Part shown: one piece after another, positions 35,681 to 48,540 of the stretch
Layout of the letters: every line of letters begins with the position of its first letter
How positions within the stretch are numbered: the stretch's first letter is position 1
Assembly (NCBI GenBank): GCA_029204225.1
Contig: CM055110.1
Location: 16,495,254 to 16,559,253 of the forward strand
Origin: Diphasiastrum complanatum
Lineage: Eukaryota > Streptophyta > Lycopodiopsida > Lycopodiales > Lycopodiaceae
DNA: 64,000 nucleotides
Reading direction: 5' to 3'
The notes under the pieces: generated by a model
Told to the model about the DNA's origin: nothing
Databases searched by the model: none
What the model saw: only the letters and a program-made list of their open reading frames with translations
Position numbers and translations under genes: made by a program

Positions 35681-37560
35681 TAATTCAAAGATAAAATGCC
35701 TAAAATGTTGCATTATGATTTTAAAATCATGGTTAAAAGAACTTTTCATTGTTGGATGACACTGGGCCCTACCTCCATTTTTGGTCAAAATTAAGACTCA
35801 GCTATTTATGATATTTAACTAAGTCAAGACTCGAGACCAAGTGCAAGCCTCAAAGTCATAAGTATCAATCACAATGGACAACACTATGCTCATCAAGAGG
35901 GTCAAAGTAGAAAGGTTGGCCTCTAGCTAGTAATTTTTTAAATAGCTCCATCCTAAGAGAAGGGCCCAATGGGTAGGATTTTTCCATCCTTTCCATTGGA
36001 AATTTCCATTCATCATGTTCTGGAATTTTCATCCACCAAAGGCACGATTCTCATTGTTTAGCTATCATGAGATTTAGACCTTTTGAGAGGGTTGGGAAGG
36101 CAACACTCTCATAGAGTGAGATATGAAAAAAGGAGTAGGACTCAAAAAATAACCACAAATGTCCATCTAGCTATCATCATCGTCCTTGACGTGCTATGGC
36201 GTGTTGCTGCAACTCCATGATAATGCAGGACACCATTGTAGGTCCTGAAGATTGTAAGGTAGCCATGATTGGAGCTCCCAAAATTGCTTAGTTGCTAAGG
36301 AGGCACCAATTACCTTGGTCCTCTATCCAAATTGCACTTTTGCTCATCTTTCTAGAGTACTTTTTTTTTTCTTTTCTCAAAAGATGCTACATTGTTTTTC
36401 TTATTATTTTTTCCAAGGAGAGCCCATTGTCGAGGAGGTCAAATTGTAATTGCACATAATGCAAAGTCTCCATTAGCTCGAATATGAATGCACTTAGATT
36501 CAAATGAAAAGTCAATAAAGCTCAAGTTTCATAATAACATCAATGGAGCACATCAAGAGATGTGGAAATTGCACATTATGCTAAACTCCACCCCGAGTTG
36601 ATATTCCTATCGTGTGACCATCTAGATCTAATAAACAAACCCAAACATGGGCCTTATCTTAAGTGAAATTGCGCCTAAATTTCATAGTCAAGGTAATTCA
36701 ACATGCTTTTAAATAGATTATATAGAAGCTTGTAATGCTTGTGGGGTTGAGAAACCCAAGCTCTTATGCCACTATTTTAATTTTTGTGATGACCTAAAAA
36801 TTGGTATTTGAATTAGGCCTAGAGGTGCTGAGTCTAGAATTCCTTACCGAGCAAAATGTCATCTCCTAGACTACTTCAATACTTCAATTGGCTTTTTGTG
36901 TCGACCATTATGAAACATAATCATCATATGAAAAATGACATGCGTCTCAGAAAAACAAAATCATCTCGGGTTTTCACCTATGTCATGGTGTCATTAGTTT
37001 ATGCACATTTTGCTTTTGAAGAAGTCTAAAAAATGGGCATCCCTTGAACATAGTTTTCATGCTTAGAAATTCAAGATTGGCAAGTGATCAGATTCTGAAA
37101 ACCATTCCTTACTTTTGGAAGTTGGGCGTTCTTCAAGAGCACGGTTATGTTGAGAACTAGTTTGAATCACCAAAGAACATGCATCATTCACAAAATCTGT
37201 ACTTCATTAATAATTACCTGCTGAATCCTGATGGTGGGCTCCCAACTTTTGTAGCAATTGTTCAACATATGCAGTTGGGGTAGCTGTGTGTCTAGCTCAT
37301 CAATAAATGAAGGCATCTATCTCATTCAACATGAAAGGCCATGTGTACTGTTTGTTTCTCTTGAAAGCCATCTGTGAGCTATGGCATGTGAATGCATCAG
37401 TTCTACTGACTGCTGCTAGTGAGCTTTCAGAGCATACAAAGTTGGATAATGTCAAAAAGTCTAGCAAAATTAACAAAGAACATACTTGAGAAAGTTGTGA
37501 AGTATTTCAAAAGACTTCACAGTATCTCTCTGCATGACCATTGCTCAATGAATGGAAAGT
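35681..37560. other. No gene recognised; 3' flank of ascorbate oxidase
   Basis: Short open frames only. The part just left of 37561 should hold the 3' UTR of the ascorbate oxidase gene on the - strand. Confidence 0.4.
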
Positions 37561-39916
37561 CTAGAGATACTTGGACAAGCCACAACCAAGAACAGATTTG
37601 GGAAGCTCTGGCAGCCTATCCCATCCTTCTGCAAAGATCAAGCCCATGCCCATATGGAAGTGAGCTTCAATATGGCAGTGGAATGGCCATACCCCTGGAT
37701 TGTCTGCTCTGAACCTTATGGCAACCCAACCATACGGCAATACAGCCACTGTGTTTTTGAGTGGTGCATTCTTGAGGTTGTAGCTTTGAGGATCAGTGGC
37801 AGGATCAAAAATGCCTTTTCCGTAGCCCAGCACCCAAAAATCATGCCCGTGTAGATGCCAAGGATGGACCTCGCTGTTATTTGGAGTGAGAGTGTTGGCA
37901 TTCTGAATGATCACGTCGACCACGCTTCCAAACTGGAAGGTGTAGACTCCGCTGCCAACTGTAGCATTGGGATTTGCAGGAGGACCACTGATGCTGAAAG
38001 GGAGGGCGGGATAATCTGGAGGAGGGATGGGGTCGTAGGCTTTCTTCAAGCCGTATTTCAGAGCTGCTAGCACTGGTGTTGATGTAATGACGTAGGTGAT
38101 ATTGTTGATAGCCCACTTGATTCTGCCATTTACTTTGTTTTGAGTTGTGAGAAAGATAAGCTGTCGATCTGGTTTAGGAGGTGGAGGCACCTCGTATCCC
38201 TTTCTTGCGATAATCAGCTTATTCTGGTTCAAGCTGTAGTCGAAGTCGTTCCAGACGGGGCTCATGGGGCTGGGGGTGGAAGGAAGCAGCGATGAGGGAT
38301 TTGGAAGGTAGTTGAGAAGGGCCAGGCCCGTTGGGGTTGCTGGCTTTCTGCCTCGCACATTGATTGCGGCCCAGTAGTTTCTAGAGGCGTTCTGATTTGC
38401 CGTGAAAAGCACAGAATACGTTTCTCCCGAATACACATCTAGGTTTTCTACAACGACAGGATCTACATTGTAGCCATCTGCCTCCACGATTGTCATATTA
38501 TGACCCTGCAAAAAATCAATTTGAGGCTGGTAAGGCTTTCTGTATAGCATATGTGATAATACAAAAGAGCTAGAGTAGAAGAGGTTGATAAGCAAAATCG
38601 AGTAGCATTGATGCAGTCAAATAAATGTTACAGTATTGGCATATAACGAACTGTAAATCTATACCTCGAGAATGAAATTTAACGACGATAATGATGCAAC
38701 GCTAGCAATGCGTAGACGGTAGGTTTTTCCAGGTTCCACAGGAAGGATGTATGGTTGACATTGAGGATTTGAGCTGTTACAGCTGACACAATCGCCGGAT
38801 CCAGCAACAGAGCCACTTGGCACAAGCGAACAGTTGTATCTACCACGACCCTCGATCAGCAGCGACTGCATCACAATGTTGCGTAAGTTAAGAAATGTGA
38901 TCACGATCTTCAGGTATTGAACTGTTAATGGTAACAGCAATCGTAAGAAAAAGTTTGTAGGTAAGCATAAACACCTGTGGCTCTCCGACAAATCTGAATG
39001 GGATGGCAAACAGTCCAGTTTCTTGATCATATATGGAACGATGCCACCAGTCATTAAGAATGATGCTGAGTTCGCCGTCATAAGCAAATGGTTCTTTTTC
39101 ACCATGCTCCAGGTCAACGATAAGTGAACCATAGAATCCAGCTGCTCGCTGCATTCCAAAATGACCGTGATAAAAGTACGTTCCAGGCTGCAAGAAATAA
39201 CAATCAGAAAAACTTTTGGTCAAGGAGAGTCAAAGATTATGTACTGCAGCTCATGATTGATTGAGTACTACTGAGCTGGATCCAGGATCCAGGTTTAAAA
39301 TCACAAACTTGGACAGAAGACGTCATTTAGAGATCAATGGGTGACACAACCTTAGCAAAGAGAATCTTACTCTGGGCACCACAAACTTATATGTGAAGGT
39401 CTCTCCAGGATTGATTGGACATTGAGAGACGAATGCGGTTCCATCATACCACGGCGTTCCAAACTGCAAAAGTTTGGCAACTAGATATGTGGCATACTAC
39501 AAGTTACCTGAAAATAGATTCAAACAAAGCCAGAGAAGCAAAATGTGCATAACAAATCAGTTGAGATTCGTTTATGTATAGATTCTAGAGTAGAGACAGA
39601 CCTGGTGGATGCCATGCCAGTGTATGACTACACCCTCTGTAGGTAACCCATTTTCAAGCTCCACAACAATGGTATCACCAGCCTGAGCACGGATCCTAGG
39701 CCCCGGATACTGTCCATTGATAGCTATTATAACCTTTTCAACACAGTCTGGGGAAAAGTACGAGTAGTCAACCTTCCATTTGTAACGTCTGATTCGCGCT
39801 TTGGCCTCTGTTGTCACAGCAAGATTGAGCAATACTAAGATTAAGAATGTAACAGAAAACTTAGCAAGCCTGCATCCAAATCCTAGGTTAGATGCCTTCA
39901 TAATATATAACTCCAC
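37561..39916 (-). CDS. AO: L-ascorbate oxidase-like multicopper oxidase, five exons
   Basis: Exons (in transcript order) 39916-39602, 39463-39371, 39187-38975, 38865-38665 and 38505-37561 all join in phase 0 through GT-AG introns to 588 residues, a normal length for plant ascorbate oxidase. The product oxidises ascorbate with reduction of O2 to water in the apoplast. A hydrophobic signal segment (about residues 16-35, [18 protein letters not shown]) supports secretion. The first Met or Met6 could start. Copper ligands: His99/His101 (HWHG), His143/His145 (YHGHFG), His488/His491/His493 (HPWHLHGH), and the HCH-I-E-x-H block with His550, Cys551, His552, His556 and axial Met561. The three cupredoxin domains run in the usual order. 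The LNFxxxGH and C-terminal [11 protein letters not shown] features favour ascorbate oxidase over laccase. No defects seen. Confidence 0.93.
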
Positions 39917-40448
39917 TGCCCACTACAGTTCAACAGAAGTATTTCTGTTCAGCTCTGCTGACAGACAAACTATTCCACACAAGTTTACAATCAGCACAAC
40001 ATTGTCAATAAGCCTTGATTGCAGATTCTCAGTGTGCTACAGGAATGGCTTGGAGCTTTGATCTGAAGGTGGAATTGCTGCTGGGTTTGAAGAGTTTTTC
40101 TTCACAAATCAGAGCAGATGAAGCATTCTGGAAGCTTAAAGAAGGTTCGGGTTAGCCTTATGACAACATTTAAGGCACCCCTACAAAAGTCATGGTCTTC
40201 TTGTTCATCTTCTTCTTGTGGCATCTTATTAGCATATCTCATTTGGTCCCGAGACAATGAGCAAGCGCCATGTGTCCAAGAAGTTTAATGTTGCTGCCCT
40301 GCCCGTCCGCCTCTGCCAGCCTTCCCCTGTTTGCCACGTGTGCATAGCTCTTTTTGTCCCATAATCTTTTTGGAGCTCTTGTATCTTCTTTTCCTATATC
40401 CAAAAACAAAAAACTCAGACATTGATTGATTCAAAAAGAGAGACGCGG
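39917..40448 (-). other. Upstream region of ascorbate oxidase gene
   Basis: This stretch presumably includes the promoter and 5' UTR. No specific promoter element can be assigned with confidence. Confidence 0.3.
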
Positions 40449-40458
40449 AGAGAGAGAG

Positions 40459-40498
<40 letters not shown>
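40449..40498. repeat. Back-to-back (GA)n/(TC)n microsatellite
   Basis: A short GA run (40449-40460) passes directly into a TC run (40461-40498). The two arms are self-complementary and could form a hairpin. It lies about 530 bp upstream of the ascorbate oxidase start. Confidence 0.9.
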
Positions 40499-40500
<2 letters not shown>

Positions 40501-40544
40501 CATGCGGTTGCGGTTGTGGTTGGACGCTTGCAAAAAACTTGTTG

Positions 40545-40676
40545 TGCTTGGTTGTGACACATGCTTGCAAGGACCCAAAAAAGGTTTGAAAAAATTAGAA
40601 AGGTTTGTTATGCTTGGTTGTGACACATGCTTCCAAGGACCCAAAAAAGGTTTGAAAAAATTTGAAAGGTTTGTTG
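40545..40676. repeat. Two-copy 66-bp tandem repeat
   Basis: Units 40545-40610 and 40611-40676 both start 'tgcttggttgtgacacatgc' and differ at only a few positions. Confidence 0.9.
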
Positions 40677-41779
40677 GGCGCGTGCAACCTTGCCTATTGT
40701 TGAAACTCCAAGATGCCACATGTTAGTTTTTTATTGGCACAAGGACACCAAGGGAATGGTGCCCAAGCTCCAAAGTTATCCCCATGCCAATAAAAGCTAC
40801 ATTGATGTCCCTTGAAGTATAGCGAAACAAGCACATACTCCAATAGACTCTAACTCCAAAGCTAATAGTAATAAGTAAAAAACTAAAAACATCAATATTG
40901 CATCGCATCAATTTTCTTCTTTCCAAAAGCCTCACACAAGTTATAACTTATTGAACAAAGCTTGGCCGATCGATGTACATCAGACAATTCGCGATCCCCA
41001 TTGACCCATGATTATCAAAGGGGCCTTGACCAACACATAACAATGGCAAGTTTTCAAACTACATTTGTCACCCTTGGGCCCTAACACGGAGCAAGCGGCA
41101 AGAGTCAAGAATATAGAGCACATGCTTCCAAGTTCGAGCTCTTGGTCAAACATGCCAACAAGTTGTTTTTGGGATTGCGAATACTTATTGGCACGGGGAC
41201 AGGTATCAACTAGTTTCTCATCACTTATTATTTTAGAGCAGGGCCCCATGGGCTAGACACCATATGAAAAGTGGAGCAACCACTTCTTGTGCATATCTAA
41301 CCTCAAGAAAATTGATTTTTCATGAGTCAATAATAGGGTGTCAAGCATGACTAGAAAGCAACAGTTGCTCATTCTTCAACAAGGAACAAAAATTCATGTC
41401 CCTCTCTAAACCTCCTACTTGAGTCATTTGGTATCTCCATCACAGAGCTTCCCTCAGGCACCCATCAGTATATCAAACGATTCCTCTATCCGGCATATCT
41501 AGAGCGGACTTGGCGTAACCATCTAGGGGTTAAGCTTGTCGCTCTGTTGGTACGCGAGATGTTCATACTACGGCCCAAAGAAATATAAAGAGTAACAATT
41601 TTCCATTCTCATTACTTGTATACATTGATTGAATATGTTAAGTATTCATTGAAACATATGACATTATTCGAATAAATTTTGAACGAATTTGTTACTCCAA
41701 TGGATTGAGTGGATGTGCAGGTACTAGTACTTGAAGTCAAGAAATTTATGTATATGAAATTGTAATTCATTGTTGTTTT
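40677..41779. other. No gene recognised
   Basis: Only short frames. A more GC-rich patch at about 41450-41570 was checked for tRNA or 5S rRNA similarity and not matched. Confidence 0.4.
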
Positions 41780-42081
41780 GACATTAATAAGGCGCTACCT
41801 TCAGACAAAGTTGAAGATCAACTGCCAATCACTCGTGTGTATTACCGAGCTGCACTTCTGGGCGATCCATGGACACGCAGATTCCAAACATGGGTCGACC
41901 AAGATTGGCTGCGAGGAGTCCACAAGTCCCTTCACACGCCCAAGGACTTGAAGAAACTGGACCGCCTCAACTTTATGGAGGACGTCACCACCTACCCGAT
42001 CCAGCAAAGGCAGGCGAAGAAAACGCCATACTAAATCAGTAGAGTGCTGAGGGACCGGCACTACTTCAGGCCGTGGGTCCT
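41780..42081 (+). pseudogene. Unrecognised coding-like segment
   Basis: A GC-richer stretch reads on the + strand as RVYYRAALLGDPWTRRFQTW and onwards for about 80 residues to a stop at about 42032. Composition and lack of stops suggest a real or formerly real exon. The stretch ends at the start of an LTR-like sequence (TGTTGGGGG at 42082), so it may be an exon interrupted by, or carried with, a retroelement. I do not recognise the protein. Confidence 0.3.
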
Positions 42082-42797
42082 GTTGGGGGTATTCCCAACA
42101 AAGTGTAAATAAATAAAATCATTCAATAAAATGTGTTGCGAGGGCATGGCATCTTGCGTGTATAAGCCCATGGCCCAATGAGCACGCAAGTGAAGTTGTA
42201 AATAAAATAATAGACTTGGGCCCTTTGTAATCAAAATAAAACTTGAGGCCCAAAGTCAATTCTAAACTTAGAGTTTACTTTTTAGAGTTGGGTCCAATTT
42301 TGGACTCACATGAATCTTGTGATTTCCAATGTACTTTTTGTGGACCCTTGGATCAAGTTGGGTCCAAGATGAATGGATAGGATCAATGTGAATATTAGCC
42401 AATAGGATTGAGGGGCAAGGGCCTTCCCCATTTTATAAAAAGGCACCATTTGTACACCATTTTCATGCTTGATAGAGAGAAGAAGACTCTACCATTTTGA
42501 GAGCTCAAGCATCCTCATTTGCTAATCAATCTTGCTTATGCTATTGTTGTGATTGCTTGTTATTTTCATTTCCCATGCTTTTTGGTTATGCTAGTAAAGG
42601 TTTTTCCATAAGCAATGACATGGAGCATTTGAGCTAACCTCCATCTCATCTCTCTCTCTTTCTCTCTTCTCTTCTCTCTTCCTCTAAGGGAGAGTAGTGT
42701 TAGTGGTGAATAGAGTTAGAGAGGAAGTAGGAAACTAACTAAATTTAGCATCTATGCATAGTTAGGTACCTATCCAGTGATCTAACCCTTGTTGACA
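42082..42797 (+). repeat. Probable LTR
   Basis: It starts TGTTGGGGGTATTCCC and ends near TTGACA. It contains a TATA-like 'cattttataaaaagg' near 42430 and a following transcribed-looking CT-rich leader. A copia gag begins about 70 bp later. The matching 3' LTR was not found after the gag-pol remnant, so pairing is unproven. Confidence 0.45.
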
Positions 42798-42863
42798 GGC
42801 GGGGGGGCTATACTACGCAAGATCTTCGACCCTACAGTGTTCTATTTGTATTACTGCTAGTAT

Positions 42864-45800
42864 GTCTCATATAGGTAGCTCTTCGTCTTCATCATCCAGC
42901 GAAGCTAGAATCATTGACAAGTTCAATGGTTCTAACTTCTACATCTGGAAGTTAAAACTCCGGATGATGTTGATAGATAGAGATTTTGGGATGTAGTAGA
43001 AGGTGCTGACTTGAAACCAGAAGATGGTGATCAAGCAAAGGCACGGAAGATCAAAGATCATAAGGCCTTAGCATGTATCACACTCAATCTGGCTGACTCC
43101 CAAATATCCCATGTTACCACATGCAAAACCTCTGAGGATGCATTAGATTTGCTATCAAATCTCTATGAGACTCATGATGTAACCACTAGATTACATCTGA
43201 GAAGGAAGTTCTTTATTCTTAGCATGTCTGATTCTACTACCATCACTTCTCACATCAATAGCTTCAAATCTTTAATGGAATAACTGATGAGGGCTACACT
43301 GTTACTTTTTCATCTGAGCAGTGTACAATATTTGAGGAAGATACTACTCTGACTACATGCACTAGAGTTGGAAATCTTTACGTACTCTCTAATTCAGTTG
43401 CATTAGCTAGCATCTCTCATGAAAAAGTAAACGATAATGCTATTTTGTGGCATAGTCGATTTATCACTTTCCTATATGCGTTGTGATAATTTAGTTGATG
43501 GATTGTACTTTCTCTATTCATAATTAGATAGGAAATCTTTCTTTTGTGAATCATGTGTCTATGGCAAACACTCTAGAAGCAAGTTTCCCAAATCACATTC
43601 TATCAAAACAAAGCATGTATTGGATCTTGTACATAGCGATCTTTGTGGTCCAATGCCAACTCCGTCCTTAGGAAATGCAATTTATTTTATCACTTTTGTA
43701 GATGATTATTCTAGATGGTCTACAATCATGTTCATTAAGCACAAATCTTCGGCCTTTGAATGCTTCAAGAGATTCAAGGCCATGGATGAGACACAAACAT
43801 CTACAAAAGTGAAGGCACTCCAAACTGATGGTGGCGGCGAATACCTCTCTAATGAGATGTCCATTACATGGCTGAACATGGCATGAGAAGATAGTTCACC
43901 ACTTCCTATTCACCTCAACAAAATGGGATTGCAGAAAGGAAGAATTGAACTCTTCTCAACTCAGCTAGATCCGTGCTACATCAATCACATCTACCTGAGA
44001 AGTTCCGAGCAGAAGCTACTGCCACAGCCTGTTACTTACAGAATAGATCCAGCACCAAGACCGTCAACAACAAAACTCCTTATGAAGTTTGGCATGGATA
44101 CAAGCCTAGTGTCAGCCATTTTAAAATCTTTGGTTTGTATATGCTTAGAAAGAAGCTGGATCATAGGACAAATAGATGTATTTTCATTGGCTATTCCGAT
44201 GAACATAAAGCTTATAAAGTTTATGATCCATCCACCAATGTAGTATTTGTCTCTAGGGATATAATATTTCAAGAACATACATACTATGATTTCAAACAAC
44301 CATCGATAAATGATGCTATGTCATTTCATCCTATTTTACGTAGCATGGAATCTTCCAACGATAATGTTTCTTCTACAGAACTTACAGCTATAGCTACAAA
44401 AGCCAAGCAGCCAACAGTATCTGTCATCAAACTAGACCAAGGTAGCTCGAACAGATCTAAAGAAATTCAAGAAGAATCATCATTACATCATGGTCAATCA
44501 AACGTCCGTAGATCCTCACAGACTTGGACAGTTCCTGAGAGGTATACACCTCAATCATTCTGGACTTCATCAGAAGAACCAGAGAGCCAAGTCGAAGCAA
44601 TTAACTCTATGGATGTTGTTAACTGGCAAGAAGCTATGAAAAGTGAGTACAAATCACTTTTAACGAACCAGACCTGGACACTAGTCGACTTCCCCACTCA
44701 CAAGAGAGTTATCAACAACAAGTGTATCTTCAAGAAGAAGATCAACTCTGATGGTTCCATTGCTAAATGGAAAGCACAGCTAGTGGCTAAAGGATTCACT
44801 CAAGTCCAAGGAGTGGATTATCAAAAAAATTTCAGTCCTGTCATCAAAATGCAGTCAATAAGGACTCTGATTGCATTAGCAGTCGTAGAAGACCTCAAAA
44901 TGCACCAAATGGATGTCAAGACAACATTTCTCAATGACAATGTCAAAGAGGAGCTGTATATCTTCCAACCGGAAGGATTCGAAGTCAAAGGCCAAGAGCA
45001 CAAAGTGTGCAAGCTCTGCACAAAGCAATCTACGGTCTGAAACAAGTCACAAGAGCATGGTTCGATAGAATCAACTCTTATCTCATTCAATTGGGATTTG
45101 CAAACAATTCAGTTGACTGTAATGTTTATTCAAAGCATATAGGCACCAAGTCAATTCACATAGCTCTTTACGTAGATGATGCATTTATTTTGTCTAACGA
45201 CACTTCTCTTCTGCACACTCCTAAGAGTGATTAGTCAAAGGAATTTGACATGACTGATTTAGGAGCTGTCCATTCTTTGCTATGAATTCACATGATGAGA
45301 AATAGGATTCAGAAGAAGATCTATCTTAGCCAGCAGACATATCTAAAAGGCATTTTAAAAAAGTTTCATATGTCTGATTGCAAACCAATTGATACTCCAA
45401 TGGATCCAAGTATAGTATTGACTAAACCTACTTGTGCTGATTCTGATAGTGAAGTACGACATAGCGAAGTACCCTTATCATTCACTAATAGGATCTTTGA
45501 TGTATGCAATGTTGTGTACTAGACCAGATTTAGCATACACTGTTAGCACGTTAAGTCAATTCATATCTACTCCTAGGATCTCTCATTGGAAAGCATTAAA
45601 GAGAGTGATGAGATATATTCAGGGAAGTTTAGATCACATTTTATGTTATGATGGAAATGCTATCGACCCACTCATCCTGCGAGGCTACTCCGACTTAGAT
45701 TGGGGAGGAACAGTCTCTACCAGGAAATCTACCTCCGGAATCTGTTTCTATCTGGCAGGGGGACTGATTTCGTGGAACTCAAGGAAGCAGAAATCAGTTG

Positions 45801-46148
45801 TGCTTTCTTTGACCGAGGTAGAGTACATCACAACATGTCAAGCTTCAAAATAAGATGTATGGATCAGGTTGTTTCTTCATGACTTACATCAATGCTACCA
45901 CCATTCTATGTGACAACTTGAGTTGTATTTCATTATCATTGAATCTCAAATTTCATGGAAAATTCAAGCACATAGAAATCCAGTATCATTTCATTCGGGA
46001 GAAAGTTTTCTCAGGGCAAGTGATCCTTCAATACTGCTCCACAACAGAAATGGTCCAATATATCTTCACCAAAGTGCTTCCCAGGATTAAGCATCAGAAG
46101 TTCTTCAACATGATGAACCTGACGAAGATACCAAGGCACCAACCGTGA
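42864..46148 (+). mobile_element. Decayed Ty1/copia gag-pol
   Basis: Gag starts at about 42864 (serine run, then KFNGSNFYIWKLKLRMM), breaks by frameshift, resumes at 43011-43283, and then most of gag, the zinc knuckle and the protease are missing. GAG-pre-integrase and integrase follow (about 43330-44100, LVHSDLCGPM and TDGGGEY visible, frameshifts inside). Then come RT (43973-45040 and 45007-45234, YVDDAFIL) and RNase H (45434-46148). At least four frameshifts or stops break it. Domain order places it in Ty1/copia. It differs in sequence from the intact copia element at 24.3-29.9 kb. Confidence 0.85.
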
Positions 46149-46161
46149 CCTTAACGGGGAC

Positions 46162-47011
46162 TGTTGAAAATTAAGCCCACAGTTGTCTCCTTGGTGAATG
46201 ACTAATTTCCATTTCATGATTCTTTTTGCACGTTTATTGATCATTGATCTAGAGTCAGGTGAAACCAACTTTGGTTCTACATTTGCTCATCTGATACCTG
46301 CAGGACTCACAAACTTAGACAACCAATTTATTTGAAGAACGTCTACGACGGGCTTCCGGCTGATCTCCAACAAAGGGTAACCAATCCTGTCATAATTTAA
46401 AGTTCTGATGTTAAGTTTAATAACTTGAAGTCATTGAAGACTTGGCCATCTTCAAGGACTTCCACAAACTTGCATTTACAACAAGTCTACAGAAATACAT
46501 TACTTTTGTAACAGTCTGCAGAAATACACTAAGTGTCGCAACAGTTTGCAGAAATACACTAAGTGTCGCACAGTTCGCATTTTTCAAACTTTTTAAAAAA
46601 TTGCAACACTTGCCTTCGGCTTCTTTCGTTCCATTATTTTGAAGAAGTCAACTTATGCACAATTAAAAAGTTTAACTGTCTTCAATACCTTCGGCTTTTT
46701 CACAAAAATGCGAAGAGAGAAATTTTTGAAGGTCATCTACTTTCAAGAATTGAACTATTTTAGGGCACCTTCCGCTTTTTCGCAAAAAATCTGAAGAGAG
46801 AGAAAAAGCGAAGGTCGTCTATTTTGAACGAAGATGTTCTTAGCCACTTTTCAAAATTTGCGAAGTGAGAAAAAACCACTTCACGTAAAATGCAAAGTGA
46901 GAATTTTCGACGTCCTCGTCTGCGTCAACATTCATAATTCGTTTAGGTTCTCAAAAAGAGGAGACAAAGATTTTAAATCAGATAGATAATTATCTGAGGA
47001 TGGGACATACC
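46162..47011 (+). other. Post-copia segment, possible 3' LTR and repeats
   Basis: TGTTGAAAATTAAGCCC at 46162 directly follows a GGGGAC purine-rich tract and has the form of a copia 3' LTR start. The end cannot be fixed. Short 'cttcggctttt' and 'cgaaggtc' motifs recur in 46610-46820. Confidence 0.35.
46481..46570. repeat. Three 30-bp tandem units
   Basis: Units at 46481, 46511 and 46541. The last two differ at one base, the first is more diverged. All contain 'cagaaatacact/t'. Confidence 0.85.
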
Positions 47012-47905
47012 TAGTAAATCACCATGGGGCGCTCATGTTCTTCTAAAAGCGAAAAAAGACGGAAGTTTTTGGATGTGTGTGGATTACAAGGGCTTAAATA
47101 AGGTGACTGTCAAGAATAAATATTCGTTACCTAGGATGGATGACCTTGTAGATCGCTTGAGTGGAGCTCAGTATTTCACCAAGGTAGATCTTAGGACAGG
47201 GTACCATCAAATAAGAATTAAATCGGAAGATGTCCAAATTACCTCCCACTGGTTGAGTTTGCATACAATAGTAGAAAACATTCTGCTACAGGTTATAGTC
47301 CTTTTATGCTTCTATATGGTTTTAACCTAAATTTCCAGTAAATGTTGAGACAAAGTCTGATAAGATCCATAAGGTTGTTGATTTCCTGCATGATATGCAA
47401 GAGATGTTACAAGTGGCTAAGGATAGTATACATAGTGCTCAGGATAGAGCTAAACACTATACCGACTTTAAGAGATTTTAAAGTAGATGACTAAGTATAT
47501 CTTATGATTCCAAAATATTTCAAAACGTTACATACAGGGAAGCATTATAAACTTTCTACCCATTTTTGTGGACCGTTCAAGATTGTACGTAGAATTGGTT
47601 CTTTGGCGTATGAACTCGATCTTCATTCAAAATCGGCTGCACACCCCAGTTTTTCATGTAAGTCATTTGAAACTACGTTTACATGAAGGTGATATAGTTG
47701 GGGATTTATCCCATTTAGAAGGTTTTCTCTTAGTGTATCTTTGGAACTTGAGAAAGTGCTCAGAACTAGAGATAAACAATTGAGAAATCATTCTATCTAT
47801 GAGTGCTTAATTCAGTGGAAAGGTCGTACTGAGGATGATGATTCGTGGGAGAGAGTTGATAGCATAAAGAAGAATTTCTCTAAGTTTAGCTTCTGAGGAC
47901 AGGAG
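47012..47905 (+). mobile_element. Ty3/gypsy chromovirus remnant, RT joined to integrase/chromodomain
   Basis: RT core is visible (KDGSFWMCVDYKGLNKVTVK, then KVDLRTGYHQIRIKSEDV at 47073-47240). At about 47242 the sequence jumps, with a frame change, into the integrase C-terminal region (LPLVEFAYNSRKHSATGYSP). That region continues through a decayed stretch to a chromodomain-like ending (YECLIQWKGRTEDDDSWERV at about 47800-47860). The rest of RT, RNase H and the integrase core are absent. Confidence 0.75.
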
Positions 47906-47910
47906 CAGTT

Positions 47911-48540
47911 CAAGGGGGGAAGAATGTTATGTCCATGACCAGTACATAGGATTCAATATATTCCTAGCCTTGGATACATGGTACTCCAGCGAAACAAGCT
48001 ATTAGTTATGCTACGTCATACTGGACGTGACCCAAAATTAACTAATATCCTTGTGAGGCCAAGAACACTTAAATGGAGTTAGTACATGGTTGGGATAGTG
48101 TATGCATGTGTAGAGTTATCAATAGCAATTCTATGAATAGAGGATCCATGCATAGAGACTCTATTCTAGATGAATCTATGTATAGGGGAGTTAATAAACA
48201 TTTCTTGTAATTACAAGAATGCTAGTTATAAATACACCTCCAGCTCACACCAATCCTTGATACTTTGTGATGCAAACTAATTCGTCAGAGCGAAAGATAT
48301 TCAACATCCAAAATAACGCCTCCATTCTGACTGTAACAATCAGTATTGTTCAAGATTTCTCTGTAATATACAAGCAACATGTTCTTTTTGTCTGTGTCTA
48401 ACATAGATTCTGTGTTGTGATCTGATTACACTTTCCTACTACTACTTCACGCTCGTTCACTCACTCTGATTGGATCACGGACGTCTACGACGCCTTTGAA
48501 TCTAATCAGACGACGACTATCTTTGACGCTTGAGGAACCA
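47911..48540 (+). repeat. 3' LTR (start clear, end uncertain) of the chromovirus remnant
   Basis: A purine tract (47911-47924) precedes TGTTATGTCC at 47925, a typical chromovirus LTR start. A TATA-like 'ttataaataca' lies near 48227. No 5' LTR was found in the window, so the right end near 48540 is an estimate. Confidence 0.55.

Noticed and set aside
38659-39223. Overlapping - strand frames in the ascorbate oxidase gene that look like separate small genes
   Set aside because: They are exons 3 and 4 read through into introns; the splice model joins them in one frame.
37561-39916. Laccase as an alternative identity for the multicopper oxidase
   Set aside because: Intron positions aside, the FGTPWYDGT, LNFxxxGH and [11 protein letters not shown] contexts fit ascorbate oxidase better; a laccase-like role cannot be fully excluded.
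41450-41580. GC-richer patch suspected to be a tRNA or 5S rRNA gene
   Set aside because: No cloverleaf, A/B boxes or 5S internal control region could be made out.
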